DNA of 5,847 nucleotides from JAWOGN01 sp046496815 (GTDB lineage Bacteria; Desulfobacterota; DSM-4660; Desulfatiglandales; Desulfatiglandaceae). The position numbers were made by a program, and so were the translations under genes. The stretch is from the NCBI GenBank assembly GCA_046496815.1, contig JAWOGN010000187.1, forward strand, positions 1-5,847, written 5' to 3'. This document shows positions 5,215 to 5,847 of this stretch, piece after piece. The notes beneath the pieces were generated by a model that was not told the DNA's origin, did not search any database, and worked only from the letters and a program-made list of their open reading frames with translations. Positions within the stretch are counted from its first letter, which is position 1; each line of letters starts with the position of its first letter.

Positions 5215-5847
5215 TTAAGGTGAGTGAGGTGCCTTCATCTTTTCCACGATGGCGATGAGCTGTTTGTTGGTATTCAGGTGCGGGTGATCGGTGACTTTTT
5301 CCATCAGTTCCGCCAGTATTTTGCCCACTTCTTTCCCCTGCTGTATTCCAAGGGTCTCCATGACCGTGTGACCGTTGATCGCCAGGTCTCGCGTCTCCAT
5401 GGGCGGTGCGTCTTCCATCGCCGTTTCGACTCTTGCTTCGAGCTCATGCAGAAGCTCGATTTCCTGAAGATTCAGCCCGTGGGCAAGCACATCCGCTTTG
5501 CGGAACTCTATGAGATTCCTAATGTTTTCAGGGCCGACACGGCGGATCAGGCGTCTCACCGCGCCCTCACTCCATTGGGGTCCATAGCCGATCATATGGT
5601 GCCGTATAACGCTTACCACCGGATCGATCATGCGCCGACTGAATTTCAGTCTATTCATGATATCCGCCGCCAGATCGGCACTCGACGCTTCATGGCCCGG
5701 GAAGCGCCACCTGCCGTCGACTTTTTTTCTCACACGGGGTTTGGCAATATCGTGAAATAGAGCCGTGAGCCTGAGGATCGGCGATGCATCCACACGGTCC
5801 GTGGTTTCCATGATGTGCTTATAGATGGTGTAACGATGATGGTGATT
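5215..5847 (-). CDS. CCA-adding enzyme / tRNA nucleotidyltransferase family protein, C-terminal HD half only
   Basis: The 210 visible residues are the C-terminal HD part of a tRNA nucleotidyltransferase (class II, poly(A) polymerase-like) protein; the 5' half with the nucleotidyl-transfer domain lies beyond the window. The frame stays open to the last base and begins with HHHRYTIYKHIMETT, which matches the family's conserved lead-in to the HD domain, so the Met codon at 5811 is internal. The HD metal ligands are visible: H11, H32-D33 in LFHDIAKP, H52 in the GHE motif, H83-H84, and D119 in RKADVLAHG. DLAINGH (154-160) followed by a GIQQGKEVGKIL stretch is the typical C-terminal signature. Such enzymes build or repair the tRNA CCA tail in the cytoplasm, and the HD domain often adds phosphohydrolase activity. 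Whether this copy adds CCA, CC or A only cannot be told without the N-terminal half. A hairpin terminator candidate follows the stop. Confidence 0.88.
   Translation of the reverse strand, partial: NHHHRYTIYKHIMETTDRVDASPILRLTALFHDIAKPRVRKKVDGRWRFPGHEASSADLAADIMNRLKFSRRMIDPVVSVIRHHMIGYGPQWSEGAVRRLIRRVGPENIRNLIEFRKADVLAHGLNLQEIELLHELEARVETAMEDAPPMETRDLAINGHTVMETLGIQQGKEVGKILAELMEKVTDHPHLNTNKQLIAIVEKMKAPHSP

Overview
The window reads as a stretch of ordinary bacterial chromosome. It is densely coded, moderately GC-rich, has good Shine-Dalgarno sequences, and shows no transposase, phage, CRISPR or RNA gene. The gene set (two diverged crotonase-fold proteins in tandem, a long LysM-containing MltD-type lipoprotein with a TPR-like N-terminal region, a bacterial CCA-adding-enzyme family protein and a YajD-type HNH protein) suggests a Gram-negative bacterium. 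The N-terminal layout of the MltD homologue resembles versions known from deltaproteobacteria (Desulfobacterota), but that placement is inference from protein style, not proof.

Layout, left to right. Positions 1-324 (+) are the 3' part of a YbhB/YbcL-type PEBP protein whose start lies outside the window. Positions 355-765 (+) are a YajD-like HNH protein. After a 166-base gap come three genes that look like one transcription unit on the + strand: a crotonase-superfamily protein (932-1711), a second crotonase of ECHDC3 type (1734-2510), and a HAD phosphatase (2510-3130) whose start codon overlaps the stop of the gene before it. The HAD gene runs tail-to-tail into a minus-strand lipoprotein lytic transglycosylase of the MltD family (3117-5006), with a 14-base overlap. 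An AT-rich 208-base spacer follows. It holds a good sigma-70-like promoter, a GC-rich hairpin with a T tract, and several small dyads, all sensible on the minus strand. The window ends inside the C-terminal HD half of a tRNA nucleotidyltransferase-family gene (5215 to beyond 5847, minus).

How the genes work together: the two crotonases and the HAD protein are probably co-transcribed and translationally coupled, which points to some acyl-CoA-related metabolism. Both crotonases lack both canonical hydratase glutamates, so a simple 2-enoyl-CoA hydratase reaction should not be assumed. The lytic transglycosylase acts on peptidoglycan at the envelope and the CCA-family enzyme on tRNA 3' ends; I see no functional link between these and the crotonase unit. 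I found no convincing new system. The points most worth checking are the catalytic residue losses in the tandem crotonases and the promoter/hairpin/dyad layout in the leader of the lytic transglycosylase gene.
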